A stretch of 64,000 bases of DNA from an uncultured Bacteroidales bacterium (GTDB lineage Bacteria; Bacteroidota; Bacteroidia; Bacteroidales; Bacteroidaceae): contig CACYQI010000001.1 of the NCBI GenBank assembly GCA_902776455.1, forward strand, positions 1 through 64,000. The letters run 5' to 3'. Below, in pieces: positions 8,590 through 18,014 of the stretch; positions within the stretch are counted from its first letter, which is position 1, and every line of letters starts with the position of its first letter. Under the pieces are notes generated by a model. The model had not been told where the DNA came from, ran no database searches, and saw only the letters and a program-made list of their open reading frames with translations. The translations under genes and the position numbers were made by a program.

Positions 8590-8720
8590 GATGAGCTAAG
8601 AAAATGTGACAAAATGCAGAAAGAGGGACAAAATGAACCTCCACTTCGGGCGAATGCGCGCGATGCGTTGGCCGACGACACTTGGCGGGGACTATCCGAC
8701 GGAATGGCGTGCCTATTTCT

Positions 8721-8808
8721 TTGCTCCTTCATGTAGGAGCAATTGCTCCTTCATGTAAGAGCGATTGCTCCTACATGTAAGAGCAACGAACACAACGTGG
8801 AGCATCGG
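8721..8808. repeat. 22-bp tandem array (three palindromic units plus one CGTGGAG unit)
   Basis: Units start at 8721, 8743 and 8765, each 22 bp and near-palindromic, of the form TTGCTCCTNCATGTANGAGC. A fourth 22-bp block (8787-8808) belongs to the ACGTGGAGCATCGG family seen at other loci. It lies 64 bp upstream of the manC promoter. Confidence 0.85.
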
Positions 8809-8871
8809 CTGACGCTACTTGCCCCGAAGTTTCGTTTTTCAGCCGATAGCGCATTTTTTCTTATACTTTAT

Positions 8872-8902
8872 TTTGTCATAACGTTAAAAAATCTTATCTT
8901 TG
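8872..8902 (+). promoter_or_regulatory. manC promoter
   Basis: TTTG (8872-8875) and TATCTTTG (8895-8902) are separated by 19 bp, a near-ideal Bacteroidota promoter. The start near 8909 leaves a leader of about 20 nt before the ATG at 8929. This also decides the start codon, because an upstream in-frame ATG at 8743 lies before the promoter. Confidence 0.8.
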
Positions 8903-8928
8903 CAAATCATTTTTCAAAAGCATTCACA

Positions 8929-9996
8929 ATGGAGGGACACAATCATTTGGTTATCATGGCAGGCGGCGTGGGCAGCCGTTTCTGGCCGATGAGTACGCCG
9001 CAGCAGCCGAAGCAGTTCGTCGATGTCATGGGTTGCGGCAGGACATTAATTCAACTTACCTTTGACCGCTTCAAGAAAATCATCCCTGCGGAGAACACTT
9101 GGGTGGTGACTTCGGCAGCCTACGTCGGCATCGTCCGCGAGCAACTGCCTGAGATTCCCTGGAACCACGTGTTGCTCGAACCTTGCCGCAGGAATACGGC
9201 TCCCTGCATTGCCTACGCCAGCTGGCGCATCAAGTCGCAGGACACGAAGGCCAACATCGTGGTTACTCCGAGCGACGCTATCGTGATGGACGTCAACGAG
9301 TACCAGCGCGTCATCAAGTCGGCCCTGAAGTTCGTGTCCGAATCGGATGCTATGGTCACGCTCGGCATGAAGCCCAACCGCCCCGAAACCGGCTATGGTT
9401 ACATCCAAGCCGACCTCTCCTACTCCACCGCCCGCAATAAGGAAATCTTCCGCGTCGATTCGTTCAAGGAGAAACCCGACATCGATACGGCCAAACGCTA
9501 CATACAGAAGAACAACTTCTTCTGGAATGCAGGCATCTTCATCTGGAACGTCGGCACCATCGCCAACGCGTTGCGCGTCTATCAGCCCACGCTTTCGAAG
9601 ACCTTCGAGGACTTGCTTCCCCTCTATGGCACCGAGAAGGAGCAGGACGCCATCAACAAGGTGTTCCCCAAGTGCGAGAACATCTCCATCGACTACGCCA
9701 TCATGGAGAAGGCGGAAGAAATCTATGTCCTGCCGGCCAACTTCGGCTGGAGCGACCTCGGCACCTGGGGGTCCTTGCAGGAAAACACAGAGCGCGACAT
9801 CTACGGCAACGCCCTCTTCGGCAAGAACATCGACGTCTATGAGACCACCAACTGCATCATCCACGCCACTCAGGAGAAGCGTGTCGTGGTGCAAGGCCTC
9901 GACGGATACATCGTTGCAGAGTGCGACGACACCCTGCTCATCTGCCGCCTCGCCGACGAACAACGCATCAAGCAGTTCTCAGAGAAATCAGAATAA
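8929..9996 (+). CDS. manC: Mannose-1-phosphate guanylyltransferase
   Basis: Makes GDP-mannose from mannose-1-phosphate and GTP, the first step toward the GDP-fucose made by the next genes. The 355-residue protein opens with the nucleotidyltransferase signature [20 protein letters not shown] (residues about 10-29). It continues with [29 protein letters not shown] and [12 protein letters not shown], all family landmarks. No C-terminal phosphomannose isomerase domain follows, so it is the short monofunctional type. The ATG at 8929 is chosen because the promoter lies just upstream. A repeat spacer of 104 bp separates it from gmd. Confidence 0.93.
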   Translation: MEGHNHLVIMAGGVGSRFWPMSTPQQPKQFVDVMGCGRTLIQLTFDRFKKIIPAENTWVVTSAAYVGIVREQLPEIPWNHVLLEPCRRNTAPCIAYASWRIKSQDTKANIVVTPSDAIVMDVNEYQRVIKSALKFVSESDAMVTLGMKPNRPETGYGYIQADLSYSTARNKEIFRVDSFKEKPDIDTAKRYIQKNNFFWNAGIFIWNVGTIANALRVYQPTLSKTFEDLLPLYGTEKEQDAINKVFPKCENISIDYAIMEKAEEIYVLPANFGWSDLGTWGSLQENTERDIYGNALFGKNIDVYETTNCIIHATQEKRVVVQGLDGYIVAECDDTLLICRLADEQRIKQFSEKSE

Positions 9997-10100
9997 TCAG
10001 AGCATTACGAGTTCTCCGAGCTTTCAGAGCACTCAGAATAATCAGACTCTCCGAGTTCTCCGAGTTTTCAGAGCACTCAGAAAAATCACAATCACCAGCA
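9997..10100. repeat. 44-bp direct repeat between manC and gmd
   Basis: GTTCTCCGAG, TTTCAGAGCACTCAGA and AATCA words recur with a 44-bp period, about two units. Related CAGAGTTCTCAGAA words follow the pyruvate:ferredoxin oxidoreductase gene (39425-39480). The reading frame of gmd is open through the repeat, but gmd itself starts at 10101. Confidence 0.7.
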
Positions 10101-11210
10101 ATGAACAACAACATCGCACTTATCACCGGCGTCACAGGACAGGACGGTTCCTACTTGTCGGAGTTCCTTCTCGCCAAAGGCTACGAGGTGCACGGCATCA
10201 TTCGCCGCAGCTCGGTTGACTACCGCGAGCGCATCGCACACCTCGAGGGCAAGCCTCATTTCCATCTGCACTATGCCGACATGGGCGACTCGATGTCGCT
10301 CGTCAAGCTGGTCGGCCTGGTTCAACCCACCGAAATCTACAATCTGGCAGCACAAAGCCACGTCCAAGTCAGCTTCGACGCCCCGGAGTTCACGGCCGAC
10401 GTGGATGCCGTAGGCGTGCTCCGCATACTCGAAGCCGTCCGAACCAACCATCTGGAGAAGACTTGCAAGGTGTATCAGGCATCCACCTCCGAACTCTACG
10501 GCAAGGTGGAAGAAGTGCCGCAGAACGAGAACACGCCTTTCCATCCCTACAGTCCCTATGCCGTCGCCAAGCTCTACGGCTTCTGGATCGTGAAGGAATA
10601 CCGCGAAGCATACGGCATGTTCTGCTGCTCCGGCATCCTCTTCAACCACGAGAGCGAGCGCCGAGGCGAGACGTTTGTCACCCGAAAGATTACCCTCGCC
10701 GCAGCACGCATCGCGCAGGGCAAACAGGAGAAGCTCTACCTGGGCAACCTCGACTCGTTGCGCGACTGGGGCTACGCCAAGGACTATGTGGAATGCATGT
10801 GGCTCATCCTGCAGCACGAGACACCCGAGGACTTCGTCATCGCCACAGGTGTACAGCACTCCGTCCGTGAGTTCACCGACCTCGCTTTCCGCCACGTCGG
10901 CATAGAACTCAAGTTCGAAGGAGAAGGCATCAACGAGAAAGGCATCTGCGTCGGCGGCCCCGAACATCTCGTCGGCAAGACGCTGGTCGAAGTTAGCGCA
11001 GACTTCTACCGTCCCACCGACGTAGTCAACCTCTGGGGCGACCCGACAAAAGCCAAGGCAAAGCTCGGCTGGAACCCCGCTAAGACCAGCTTCGAAGAGC
11101 TTGTCAAGCTGATGGTCGAGCACGACATGGGCAAAGTCGCAGCCGAAGGCGCTGCCGAAAAAGTCCGCACCAACCTCGCCGAATACCTCGAAAAAGGCAT
11201 CGTGAAGTAA
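10101..11210 (+). CDS. gmd: GDP-mannose 4,6-dehydratase
   Basis: Converts GDP-mannose to GDP-4-keto-6-deoxymannose, using bound NADP. The 369-residue short-chain dehydrogenase fold has the nucleotide loop [14 protein letters not shown] at residues 8-21, then IIRRSS. The catalytic YAVAK motif lies in [15 protein letters not shown], and [16 protein letters not shown] is typical of Gmd. Length is normal. The start is set at the ATG at 10101 because the frame upstream is repeat DNA. It sits between manC and fcl, completing the GDP-L-fucose route for fucosylated surface glycans. Confidence 0.95.
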   Translation: MNNNIALITGVTGQDGSYLSEFLLAKGYEVHGIIRRSSVDYRERIAHLEGKPHFHLHYADMGDSMSLVKLVGLVQPTEIYNLAAQSHVQVSFDAPEFTADVDAVGVLRILEAVRTNHLEKTCKVYQASTSELYGKVEEVPQNENTPFHPYSPYAVAKLYGFWIVKEYREAYGMFCCSGILFNHESERRGETFVTRKITLAAARIAQGKQEKLYLGNLDSLRDWGYAKDYVECMWLILQHETPEDFVIATGVQHSVREFTDLAFRHVGIELKFEGEGINEKGICVGGPEHLVGKTLVEVSADFYRPTDVVNLWGDPTKAKAKLGWNPAKTSFEELVKLMVEHDMGKVAAEGAAEKVRTNLAEYLEKGIVK

Positions 11211-11220
11211 GAGAACATCT

Positions 11221-11819
11221 AAAAACACGAAAGTAACGAACACATGTCTCTGCTCTACGCGACTGAGTCATACAAGATAACAGGCGCATTGTTCGAAGTT
11301 CATAAGGTGCTAGGGCCTGGACTTCTTGAGAAGGTCTATCAAGAGGCCTTAGAGAAGGAATTCAAGCTGCAAGGCATACCTTACGAGCGCGAAAAAGCAT
11401 TCTCCATCAATTATAAAGGAGAGGAACTTGAACAGAAATATGTGGCTGACTTTGTCTGCTATGGCAAAATCATAGTAGAGCTAAAGGCTGTAGAGGAGTT
11501 GTTGCCAGTACATACAGCCCAAGTCGTTAACTATCTCGCATTAACAGGCTACAAGCTTGGTCTGTTAGTAAACTTTAATGCACAACAGATAAAACCCGAA
11601 AGAATAGTTCGCTTTTAGGCTGTTTCGACAATTTTAAACATATAGATAAACGAAAGAAACTAAAAAGGAAGCAAGAGTATTAGGAACTACCGGAAAGATA
11701 TAAACATAGGAGGAAACGAAAGAAACTAAAATATATCAACGAATTTCGTGTTTTTCGATTCATTAATGCCTTTGAATGGATGAAACAAGAAAAGGAGAAT
11801 TGGTTTTTTTCGTGTTTTT
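11221..11819. repeat. Inverted AAAAACACGAAA repeats flanking the GxxExxY gene
   Basis: AAAAACACGAAA lies at 11221-11232, and its exact complement occurs at 11744-11755 and 11808-11819. A second direct repeat, AAACGAAAGAAACTAAAA, occurs at about 11648 and 11714. Together they bracket the GxxExxY gene and fill the 217-bp gap before fcl. No gene is seen in 11619-11835. Confidence 0.75.
11244..11618 (+). CDS. GxxExxY family protein
   Basis: A 124-residue protein with the defining motif GLLEKVY (residues 26-32, in VLGPGLLEKVYQEAL). The conserved tail VADFVCYGKIIVELKAVEELLPVHTAQVVNYLALTG resembles a PD-(D/E)XK nuclease-like core (VADF...IVELKA). The family's function is not established; it is frequent in Bacteroidota and often sits beside repeats. 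Here it interrupts the gmd-fcl pair and is flanked by inverted repeats, so it may have arrived as a unit. It could be co-transcribed with the fucose genes without a role in that pathway. Confidence 0.85.
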   Translation: MSLLYATESYKITGALFEVHKVLGPGLLEKVYQEALEKEFKLQGIPYEREKAFSINYKGEELEQKYVADFVCYGKIIVELKAVEELLPVHTAQVVNYLALTGYKLGLLVNFNAQQIKPERIVRF

Positions 11820-11835
11820 CGATGTTAAATAATAA

Positions 11836-12789
11836 ATGATTAAGATGTTTAGTAAGGACAGTAAAATTTATGTTGCAGGCCATCGGGGGATGGTCGGCTC
11901 CGCGATAGTGAGGGAACTGCAACGGCAGGGATACACCAACATCATCACAAGGACGCACAAGGAACTTGACCTGACCAGGCAGGAAGCCGTGGAGAAGTTC
12001 TTTGCCGAGGAGAAGCCCGAATACGTCTTCCTCGCGGCAGCGAAGGTGGGAGGCATCGTGGCAAACCAGTCCGCTTTGGCAGACTTCATGTACGACAACA
12101 TGGTGCTCGAGATGAACGTCATCCATGCAGCATGGAAGAACGGCTGCAAGAAGCTCGAGTTCCTCGGCAGCTCGTGCATCTATCCCCGCATGGCGCCGCA
12201 GCCCATGCCCGAGAGCTGTCTGCTGACAGGCGAGCTGGAGAAGACCAACGAAGCTTATGCTTTGGCCAAGATAAGCGGCTTGAAGTACTGCGAGTTCTTG
12301 AACCGTCAGTACGGAACGGACTATATCTCGGTGATGCCGACGAACCTCTACGGTCCCAACGACAACTATCATCCCGAGCACAGCCACGTGCTGCCGGCGC
12401 TGATACGGCGTTTCCACGAGGCCAAGGAAGCAGGCCTTGAGAGCGTGACCTGCTGGGGCGACGGCTCTCCGCTTCGCGAGTTCCTCTATGTCGATGACCT
12501 GGCCAACCTCTGTGTCTTCCTTATGAAGAACTACAGCGGCAACGAAACGGTCAATGCCGGCACGGGGAAAGAGCTGACCATCAAGGCGCTGACGGAGCTG
12601 GTGGCTAAGGTTGTGGGCTACAAAGGCAAGATTGAATGGGACACCACACGGCCGAACGGAACGCCTCGCAAGCTCCTCGATGTCTCGAAGGCTGCGGCTT
12701 TGGGCTGGACATACAAGACCGAGCTGGAGGACGGCATCAGGCTGAGCTACCAGGACTTCCTCAACAATCCGATGAGAGCCGAAAGATAA
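11836..12789 (+). CDS. fcl: GDP-L-fucose synthase
   Basis: Carries out the epimerase and reductase step from GDP-4-keto-6-deoxymannose to GDP-L-fucose. The 317-residue protein has the NADP loop [12 protein letters not shown] (about residues 14-25), the serine motif [15 protein letters not shown] and the catalytic YALAK, all matching the family. Two ATGs are possible (11836 and 11845); both leave the fold complete. The gene follows repeat DNA, and the xylanase gene starts 5 bp after its stop. Confidence 0.95.
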   Translation: MIKMFSKDSKIYVAGHRGMVGSAIVRELQRQGYTNIITRTHKELDLTRQEAVEKFFAEEKPEYVFLAAAKVGGIVANQSALADFMYDNMVLEMNVIHAAWKNGCKKLEFLGSSCIYPRMAPQPMPESCLLTGELEKTNEAYALAKISGLKYCEFLNRQYGTDYISVMPTNLYGPNDNYHPEHSHVLPALIRRFHEAKEAGLESVTCWGDGSPLREFLYVDDLANLCVFLMKNYSGNETVNAGTGKELTIKALTELVAKVVGYKGKIEWDTTRPNGTPRKLLDVSKAAALGWTYKTELEDGIRLSYQDFLNNPMRAER

Positions 12790-12793
12790 GTGT

Positions 12794-13831
12794 ATGAAAA
12801 AGCTGTTGCTCCTTCTCCTTTCCCTTATGACGCTACAGGGCTTTGCCCAAAGCCTTAAAGACGTCTTCGCAGGAGACTTCCTGATGGGCGTCTCGCTGAG
12901 CGGCCGCAATGTGCGCATCGATGCCGAGCAGGACCTCATCCGCAAGCACTTCAACAGCGTGACGTGCGAGAACGCCATGAAGCCCAGTTCGCTCCATCCC
13001 GCACCCGACGTTTGGCGATGGGACGAGGCGGACCGCATCGCCAACTTCTGTAGGCAGAACGGCATCAAGATGCGCGGCCACTGTCTCGTCTGGCACAATC
13101 AGTTCTCGGACTGGATGTACTACGACGACAAGGGCAACTTCGTGGACAAGGAGACCTTTTATGCCCGCCTCAAAGACCACATCCTGACGGTCGTGAACCG
13201 CTACAAGGATGTCGTCTATGCCTGGGACGTGGTGAACGAAGCCATGTCCGATGGCGGCGAGAACCCCTATCGTCAGTCCAAGCTCTACCAGCTCTGCGGC
13301 GACGAGTTCATCGCCAAGGCTTTCCAGTTTGCTCGCGAAGCCGACCCGAAGGCCATCCTCTTCTACAACGACTACAACGAGACGAACCCCCGCAAGTCGA
13401 GGAACATCTACGAGATGGTGCTGCGCATGCGTAGCAAGGGCGTGCCCATCGACGGCATCGGCATGCAGGGCCACTACAACATCTTCGGGCCGAGCGTCGA
13501 GGAACTCGAGGCCGCGCTCAGCCTCTACGCACCGCTTGTGGAGCACATCCACGTGACGGAACTCGACGTGCGGGCCAGCGAAGAGATGGGCGGACAGTTG
13601 AAGTTCGACCGAGAAGGCATTGCGATGACCGACACCATCCAAGCCCTTCACGCGCAGCAATATGAGCGTCTCTTCCAGACCTTCCGCCGCTTCCGCGACA
13701 AGATAGACTGCGTCACGTTCTGGAACCTGCACGACGGCTGTTCGTGGCTCGGCGAGAAAAACCATCCCCTCCTCTTCGACAAAACTCTCCAGCCCAAGCC
13801 CGCCTTCTTCAGAATCGTGGGGAAAGACTGA
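12794..13831 (+). CDS. Secreted GH10 endo-1,4-beta-xylanase
   Basis: A 345-residue enzyme predicted to cut the xylan backbone outside the cytoplasm. The N-terminus is a signal peptide (MKKLLLLLLSLMTLQGFAQS). GH10 motifs follow: NAMKPSSLHP, RGHCLVWHNQ, the acid/base in WDVVNEAM (Glu149) and the nucleophile in HVTELDV (Glu256). The domain is single and compact, with no carbohydrate-binding module or SusD-type neighbour. It begins 5 bp after fcl and may be co-transcribed with it, although the two roles are unrelated. Confidence 0.93.
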   Translation: MKKLLLLLLSLMTLQGFAQSLKDVFAGDFLMGVSLSGRNVRIDAEQDLIRKHFNSVTCENAMKPSSLHPAPDVWRWDEADRIANFCRQNGIKMRGHCLVWHNQFSDWMYYDDKGNFVDKETFYARLKDHILTVVNRYKDVVYAWDVVNEAMSDGGENPYRQSKLYQLCGDEFIAKAFQFAREADPKAILFYNDYNETNPRKSRNIYEMVLRMRSKGVPIDGIGMQGHYNIFGPSVEELEAALSLYAPLVEHIHVTELDVRASEEMGGQLKFDREGIAMTDTIQALHAQQYERLFQTFRRFRDKIDCVTFWNLHDGCSWLGEKNHPLLFDKTLQPKPAFFRIVGKD

Positions 13832-14331
13832 ACGAGGCATCCTTTCTTCCCGAAAAACCCTTACATCATTTGACGCCCCTTGCAGCCCTTTCGAGGGCCT
13901 CTGCATGGTGCGCGATTCGACGCTCCACGTTGCGTAGGCCGATGCTCCACGTTGTGTTGCCTTTTCCTCCACGTTAACTTTCCCCTTTCAACTCTCAATT
14001 TTCAATTTTAAACTTTGTTCTGTATGACGGTATGCCATGTCGTCCAGATACTTTCTTAACACAGCCCTGCTAAACGCCCCTTTGCAACCAATTGAAAGTC
14101 AAAGCCCATTCGATTTAAGGCCATTTTAGGGCTTCGGTGGACCAAAGTGCCGCCGCGCCAAAAAGAAGCCGTCAGAACGCGTGTCGTTGCGAAAAGACTT
14201 GACAAAACCACCACGTAATGCTTGTTTTCAGGAAGAATGGGCTTAGAGCGTTACGCACGCCAAGTTGTTCGTCAAACCCCGTTTAAGCGAAATTATTCTC
14301 CTTTCTTCATCCTTCATTCTTCATTTTTTTG
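13832..14331. repeat. Gene-free spacer holding composite repeat element, copy A
   Basis: Three CTCCACGTT-type units with a 22-bp period begin at 13919, 13941 and 13963. They run directly into a conserved body ending near 14207. Body landmarks in order are TCAATTTTCAA, ACTTTCTTAACA, CGGTGGACCAAAGTGCC, GCCGTCAGAACG and TTGCGAAAAG. The same order occurs at 54654-54936 on this strand and at 28708-29008 and 39545-39852 on the other strand. Nothing else is seen before the promoter at 14332. Confidence 0.8.
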
Positions 14332-14339
14332 TATCTTTG
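14332..14339 (+). promoter_or_regulatory. -7 box for the metallophosphoesterase gene
   Basis: TATCTTTG lies 42 bp before the ATG at 14382. No clear -33 TTTG is present. Confidence 0.55.
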
Positions 14340-14381
14340 CACGCGATATAAAGTACACATTACTGAATTAAAGGTTATTCC

Positions 14382-16559
14382 ATGAATCGCAGAGAATTTC
14401 TCCAACGCTCAGGCGTTCTTGCCGGAGCCGCCTATCTGGGCACGCCCGCCCTTGCTGAGACCATCGCCACTTTGGGCAACCCCAACCTCGTTATCGGCAT
14501 CGTCAGCGACATCCATCTGCGCGGAGCAGATACGGCCGCGACGTTCATCCACACGCTCGAATACTTCCGTAGTCTGAAGGTAGATGGTGTCATCATCGCC
14601 GGCGACATGGCCGACCAGGGACTCCTGCCGCAGCTGCAAGTCGTGGCAGACGCTTGGTTCCAAGTCTTTCCTGACAATAAAGGCCTCGACGGCAAAGAGA
14701 CGGTTCAGCTCTTCATCTACGGCAACCACGACATGGAGGGCTACACCTGGGGCGGAACCATCAGTAGCGTGGGGGCTGCCACGGCGCAGGCGCAGGGCAT
14801 CGGCCGACAGGCTGCCGCCGCTTGGAAGCAATGCTTCAAGGAAGATTATCAGCCCCTTTGGATGAAGACCATCAAGGGCTATCACTTCATCGGCGCGCAT
14901 TGGGAGAACCAGAACCACATCTCCGGCCTCGCAAGCTTCCTCGAAGAGCACAACGCCGAGCTGAAGGCCGACGGCAAGCCCTTCTTCTACATCCAACACC
15001 CTCACCCCAAGGACACCTGCAACTGCGCGTGGGCTTGGGGCCGCGACGACGGAACGGTGACGAGACTCCTGAGCAAGTACCCCAACGCCATCGCGTTCTC
15101 CGGACACTCGCACTCGCCTCTCGACGACGACCGCGACCTTTGGCAAGGCAGCTTCACCAGCATCGGCACCTCGTCGCTCAAGTACCTCTATCCGATGCCG
15201 GCACGCGAAAACACCTATCAGGACGACTGGTCGGCCAAGCCGCCTACGCAAATGGCGAAGATGGACCCGCAGGACGGACGTCAAGGCATGGTGATGCGTA
15301 TCTATGACAACGCTATCACGTTCGAGAAGCGCGAGTTTGTCTATGACGAACCCATCGGCGAGCCGTGGTATCTGCCCTGGCCCATCTCGACCTCGCAGCC
15401 GCTCTCCTTCGAGAACCGCGCCAAGTCGGCCGCCATTCCGCAGTTCCCCGCAGGCACAAAAGTCACCGTGACGGCAGGCAAAGGCAGCGACCGTTACGGC
15501 ACACAGCAGAAGCAAGTGACGGTCCACTTCCCGACCGTCTTGAAGAAGAACGCCGGCGTTCGCGCCTTCGACTACGAGGTGCAAGTGGAGTACGACTGGC
15601 TCGATGTCCGCAACGTCTGCTCGACGAAGCGCGTCTTCTCGCCCAAGTGCTACCTCGGCGAGAACAAGGAAGAGGGCGAAGTCATCTGCGTCTTCGGCGA
15701 AGGCGAACTGCCCAAGGACTTCGCCTACCGCTTTGCCATCCGTCCCTGCAACTGCTTCGGAGCCAAAGGAAACCCCATTTATTCGGATTGGATAGACAGC
15801 TCTTTCGCCATGTTTACCTCGTCGCTCTCGCTCAACAAGCAGTTCTACCGCACGGGCGAAGCCATCCGAGCGACCTTCAGCAGCGTTCCCGTCGGCACGG
15901 AAGCCTGGCTCGGCATCTACGCAAAAGGAAAGAAGCCTGGCTCTAACGACAAGGCCGACACCTACAAATATACCGAAGTGGCAGCAGGCACGCTGAGCCT
16001 CAGCCTCACGGAACCCGGCGAATACTTTGCCGTGCTCTTCCAGGACGGCGGCTACACGGAGTGCTCGCCACGCATTCCCCTCTTTGTCCTTTCGCGGGCT
16101 TACAACCCCGAGAACTTCTCCATGCAGACCGACAAATCCGTCTATAACGTGGGCGACGCCATCGAAGTGACGCTTGCCAACGCTCCCATGCTAAGCAACG
16201 ACTGGATAGGCATCTACAGGGCCGACATCGTTCCGAAGGACGCGAAGTGCCCCACTTGGCTCTACAACAACAAGGTGAACGGCTCGCTCACGCTCAACGT
16301 CAGCGGCACGAAGAACTGGACGGCACCCTTGCCCGAAGGCGACTACTTTGTGGGCTACTTCATGGCCGACGGCTACGAGGAGCCTTTCCCACGCCAATAT
16401 TTCAGCATCGCAGGCAATGGCGACGGTGACAGCGTGTCGGCTCCCTCTGAAGAGAGAGAAGGCAACCACCTCATCTACCGCCTCGACGGCACCCGCACCG
16501 CAAGCATGCAGGAGCCGGGCCTCTATATCAAGGACGGCAAGAAAGTGATAAAGAGTTAA
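14382..16559 (+). CDS. Exported calcineurin-like metallophosphoesterase
   Basis: A 725-residue exported protein. It starts MNRREFLQRSGVLAGAAYLG, a Tat-like or lipoprotein-like signal. Metal-binding motifs follow: GIVSDIHLRG, IIAGDMAD, IYGNHDMEG and FSGHSHSP, the ordered set of the calcineurin-like superfamily, spanning about residues 35-250. The rest (about 330-690) holds beta-rich repeats with two 'YNVGDAIEVTL / FYRTGEAIRATF' units, like immunoglobulin-type domains. The end (YRLDGTRTASMQEPGLYIKD then GKKVIKS) resembles Bacteroidota secretion-associated tails. Substrate is unknown; phosphodiesters or glycerophosphodiesters are possible. Its own promoter and repeat-bounded ends suggest a single-gene unit. 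Confidence 0.85.
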   Translation: MNRREFLQRSGVLAGAAYLGTPALAETIATLGNPNLVIGIVSDIHLRGADTAATFIHTLEYFRSLKVDGVIIAGDMADQGLLPQLQVVADAWFQVFPDNKGLDGKETVQLFIYGNHDMEGYTWGGTISSVGAATAQAQGIGRQAAAAWKQCFKEDYQPLWMKTIKGYHFIGAHWENQNHISGLASFLEEHNAELKADGKPFFYIQHPHPKDTCNCAWAWGRDDGTVTRLLSKYPNAIAFSGHSHSPLDDDRDLWQGSFTSIGTSSLKYLYPMPARENTYQDDWSAKPPTQMAKMDPQDGRQGMVMRIYDNAITFEKREFVYDEPIGEPWYLPWPISTSQPLSFENRAKSAAIPQFPAGTKVTVTAGKGSDRYGTQQKQVTVHFPTVLKKNAGVRAFDYEVQVEYDWLDVRNVCSTKRVFSPKCYLGENKEEGEVICVFGEGELPKDFAYRFAIRPCNCFGAKGNPIYSDWIDSSFAMFTSSLSLNKQFYRTGEAIRATFSSVPVGTEAWLGIYAKGKKPGSNDKADTYKYTEVAAGTLSLSLTEPGEYFAVLFQDGGYTECSPRIPLFVLSRAYNPENFSMQTDKSVYNVGDAIEVTLANAPMLSNDWIGIYRADIVPKDAKCPTWLYNNKVNGSLTLNVSGTKNWTAPLPEGDYFVGYFMADGYEEPFPRQYFSIAGNGDGDSVSAPSEEREGNHLIYRLDGTRTASMQEPGLYIKDGKKVIKS

Positions 16560-16714
16560 AAAGCCTCACCCCTAATCCCTCTCCGCGTTAAGGGGTTAGA
16601 GGTTAGGGGTTAGAGGTTAGGGAACACCATCACCCACAGCTATCCTCTTACCACTAACCTCTAACCACCAACCACCTATAAGGGTCCAATAAATGGTAAA
16701 TGATAAATGATTAA
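16560..16714. repeat. GGTTAGAGGTTAG-type repeats
   Basis: GGTTAGAGGTTAGGGG words and their complement CCACTAACCTCTAACC lie about 60 bp apart and could fold back on each other. AAATGGTAAATG repeats then run into the first ATGs of pyrE. The same word families recur at 8400-8490. Confidence 0.65.
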
Positions 16715-16729
16715 ATGGTAAATATGATG

Positions 16730-17368
16730 ATGAACAACGTTGAATCAATCTTTGCAGCCAAGCTGCTTGAAGTGAAAGCCATCAAGTTACAGCCAAGCAA
16801 TCCCTTCACATGGGCAAGCGGCTGGAAGAGTCCCTTCTATTGCGACAACCGCAAGACACTCTCCTTCCCCGACCTTCGCAGTTTCGTCAAGGTGGAGCTG
16901 ACACGACTCGTCATGGAGCAGTTCCCCGAGGCAGAAGGCGTGGCCGGCGTGGCCACAGGTGCCATCGCACAAGGCGCTTTGGTGGCCGACGCCCTCTCTC
17001 TCCCCTTTGCCTACGTCCGCAGCAAGCCTAAAGACCACGGCATGGAGAACCTCATCGAAGGCGAACTCAAGCAGGGGATGAAGGTCGTAGTCGTAGAAGA
17101 CCTCATCAGCACAGGCGGCAGCAGCCTCAAAGCCGTCGAGGCGCTCAGGAAAGCAGGATGTGAAGTGGTCGGCATGGTGGCGTCTTACACTTATGGCTTC
17201 CCCGTTGCAGAAGAAGCCTTCAAGGCAGCTGGCGTCAAGCTCATCACCCTCACCAACTACGAAGCCGTCGTGGCTGAAGCCCTCAAAACGGGTTATATCA
17301 AGGAAGACGACATAGCGACCCTCAACGAATGGCGCAAGGATCCGGCAAACTGGAAGGCCCCTCTCTAA
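16730..17368 (+). CDS. pyrE: Orotate phosphoribosyltransferase
   Basis: Joins orotate and PRPP to make OMP in pyrimidine synthesis. Key features are FTWASGWKSPFYCDNRKTLS near the start, the substrate loop YVRSKPKDHGMENLIEG and the PRPP motif VVVVEDLISTGGSS. About 212 residues from the ATG at 16730 (MNNVESIFAAKLLEVKAIKL), which matches the usual family start. Three earlier in-frame ATGs (16715, 16724, 16727) lie in an AAATGGTAAATG repeat. It heads pyrE-SRPBCC-argH, an order I recognise from other Bacteroidota. Confidence 0.93.
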   Translation: MNNVESIFAAKLLEVKAIKLQPSNPFTWASGWKSPFYCDNRKTLSFPDLRSFVKVELTRLVMEQFPEAEGVAGVATGAIAQGALVADALSLPFAYVRSKPKDHGMENLIEGELKQGMKVVVVEDLISTGGSSLKAVEALRKAGCEVVGMVASYTYGFPVAEEAFKAAGVKLITLTNYEAVVAEALKTGYIKEDDIATLNEWRKDPANWKAPL

Positions 17369-17430
17369 CTTCCTTCCAAAGGGAAGGATATAAATGGTAA
17401 ATGGTTAAATGATTAAATGGTAAATGCAAG

Positions 17431-17910
17431 GTGACTGAATACAAAAGCGAAGTAAAGAAGATATACGCTCCCATTGGACGCGTCTATGAGCGGTTGGCAG
17501 ACCTCAACAACCTGGCTGTCATACAGCAGGGCCTCGACAACCCCGATGCGATGGAGCGCATCAAGCAGCAGGCCGGCGACAAGGTGAAGCCTGAACAACT
17601 CGAGCAAATTGTCCAGAAGCTCCGCGAGTTGCAGTTCGACAGGGACAGCGTTTCGGGCAACACCCCGATAGGGACAGCCACGCTCCGCATCATCGAGCGC
17701 GAGCCGGAGAAGACCATCAAGTTCGCTGCAGAAGGCATGCCCGTGGCAGCCAACATGTGGATTCAACTGCTTCCGCAAAACGACAACGAGTGCGCTATGC
17801 GCTTGACCGTCAAGGCCGACCTCAACTTCTTCATCCGCCAAATGGTGGGCAAGAAGCTCGAACAAGGCGTCGATGGCCTGGCACAGATGCTGGCATCCTT
17901 ACCTTACTAG
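17431..17910 (+). CDS. SRPBCC-fold small protein
   Basis: A 159-residue cytosolic protein with a polyketide-cyclase/START-like pattern: MTEYKSEVKKIYAPIGRVYE, then ATLRIIEREPEKTIKF, and a C-terminal helix (FFIRQMVGKKLEQGVDGLAQ). It begins with GTG at 17431; the nearby ATG at 17425 is out of frame and closes quickly. Function is unknown. Its place between pyrE and argH is conserved in relatives, which suggests co-transcription rather than a shared pathway. Confidence 0.75.
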   Translation: MTEYKSEVKKIYAPIGRVYERLADLNNLAVIQQGLDNPDAMERIKQQAGDKVKPEQLEQIVQKLRELQFDRDSVSGNTPIGTATLRIIEREPEKTIKFAAEGMPVAANMWIQLLPQNDNECAMRLTVKADLNFFIRQMVGKKLEQGVDGLAQMLASLPY

Positions 17911-18014
17911 AAACAATTCACAATTCATAATTCATAATACTATAGCACGCCCCAGAGAGCGAGGGCAAGAGAGGCAATGATGAATTATGAATTATGAATT
18001 AATAATTATGAATT

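Noticed and set aside
8496-8732. 78-residue minus-strand frame
   Set aside because: It covers the promoter region and the start of a 22-bp array; composition is repeat-derived.
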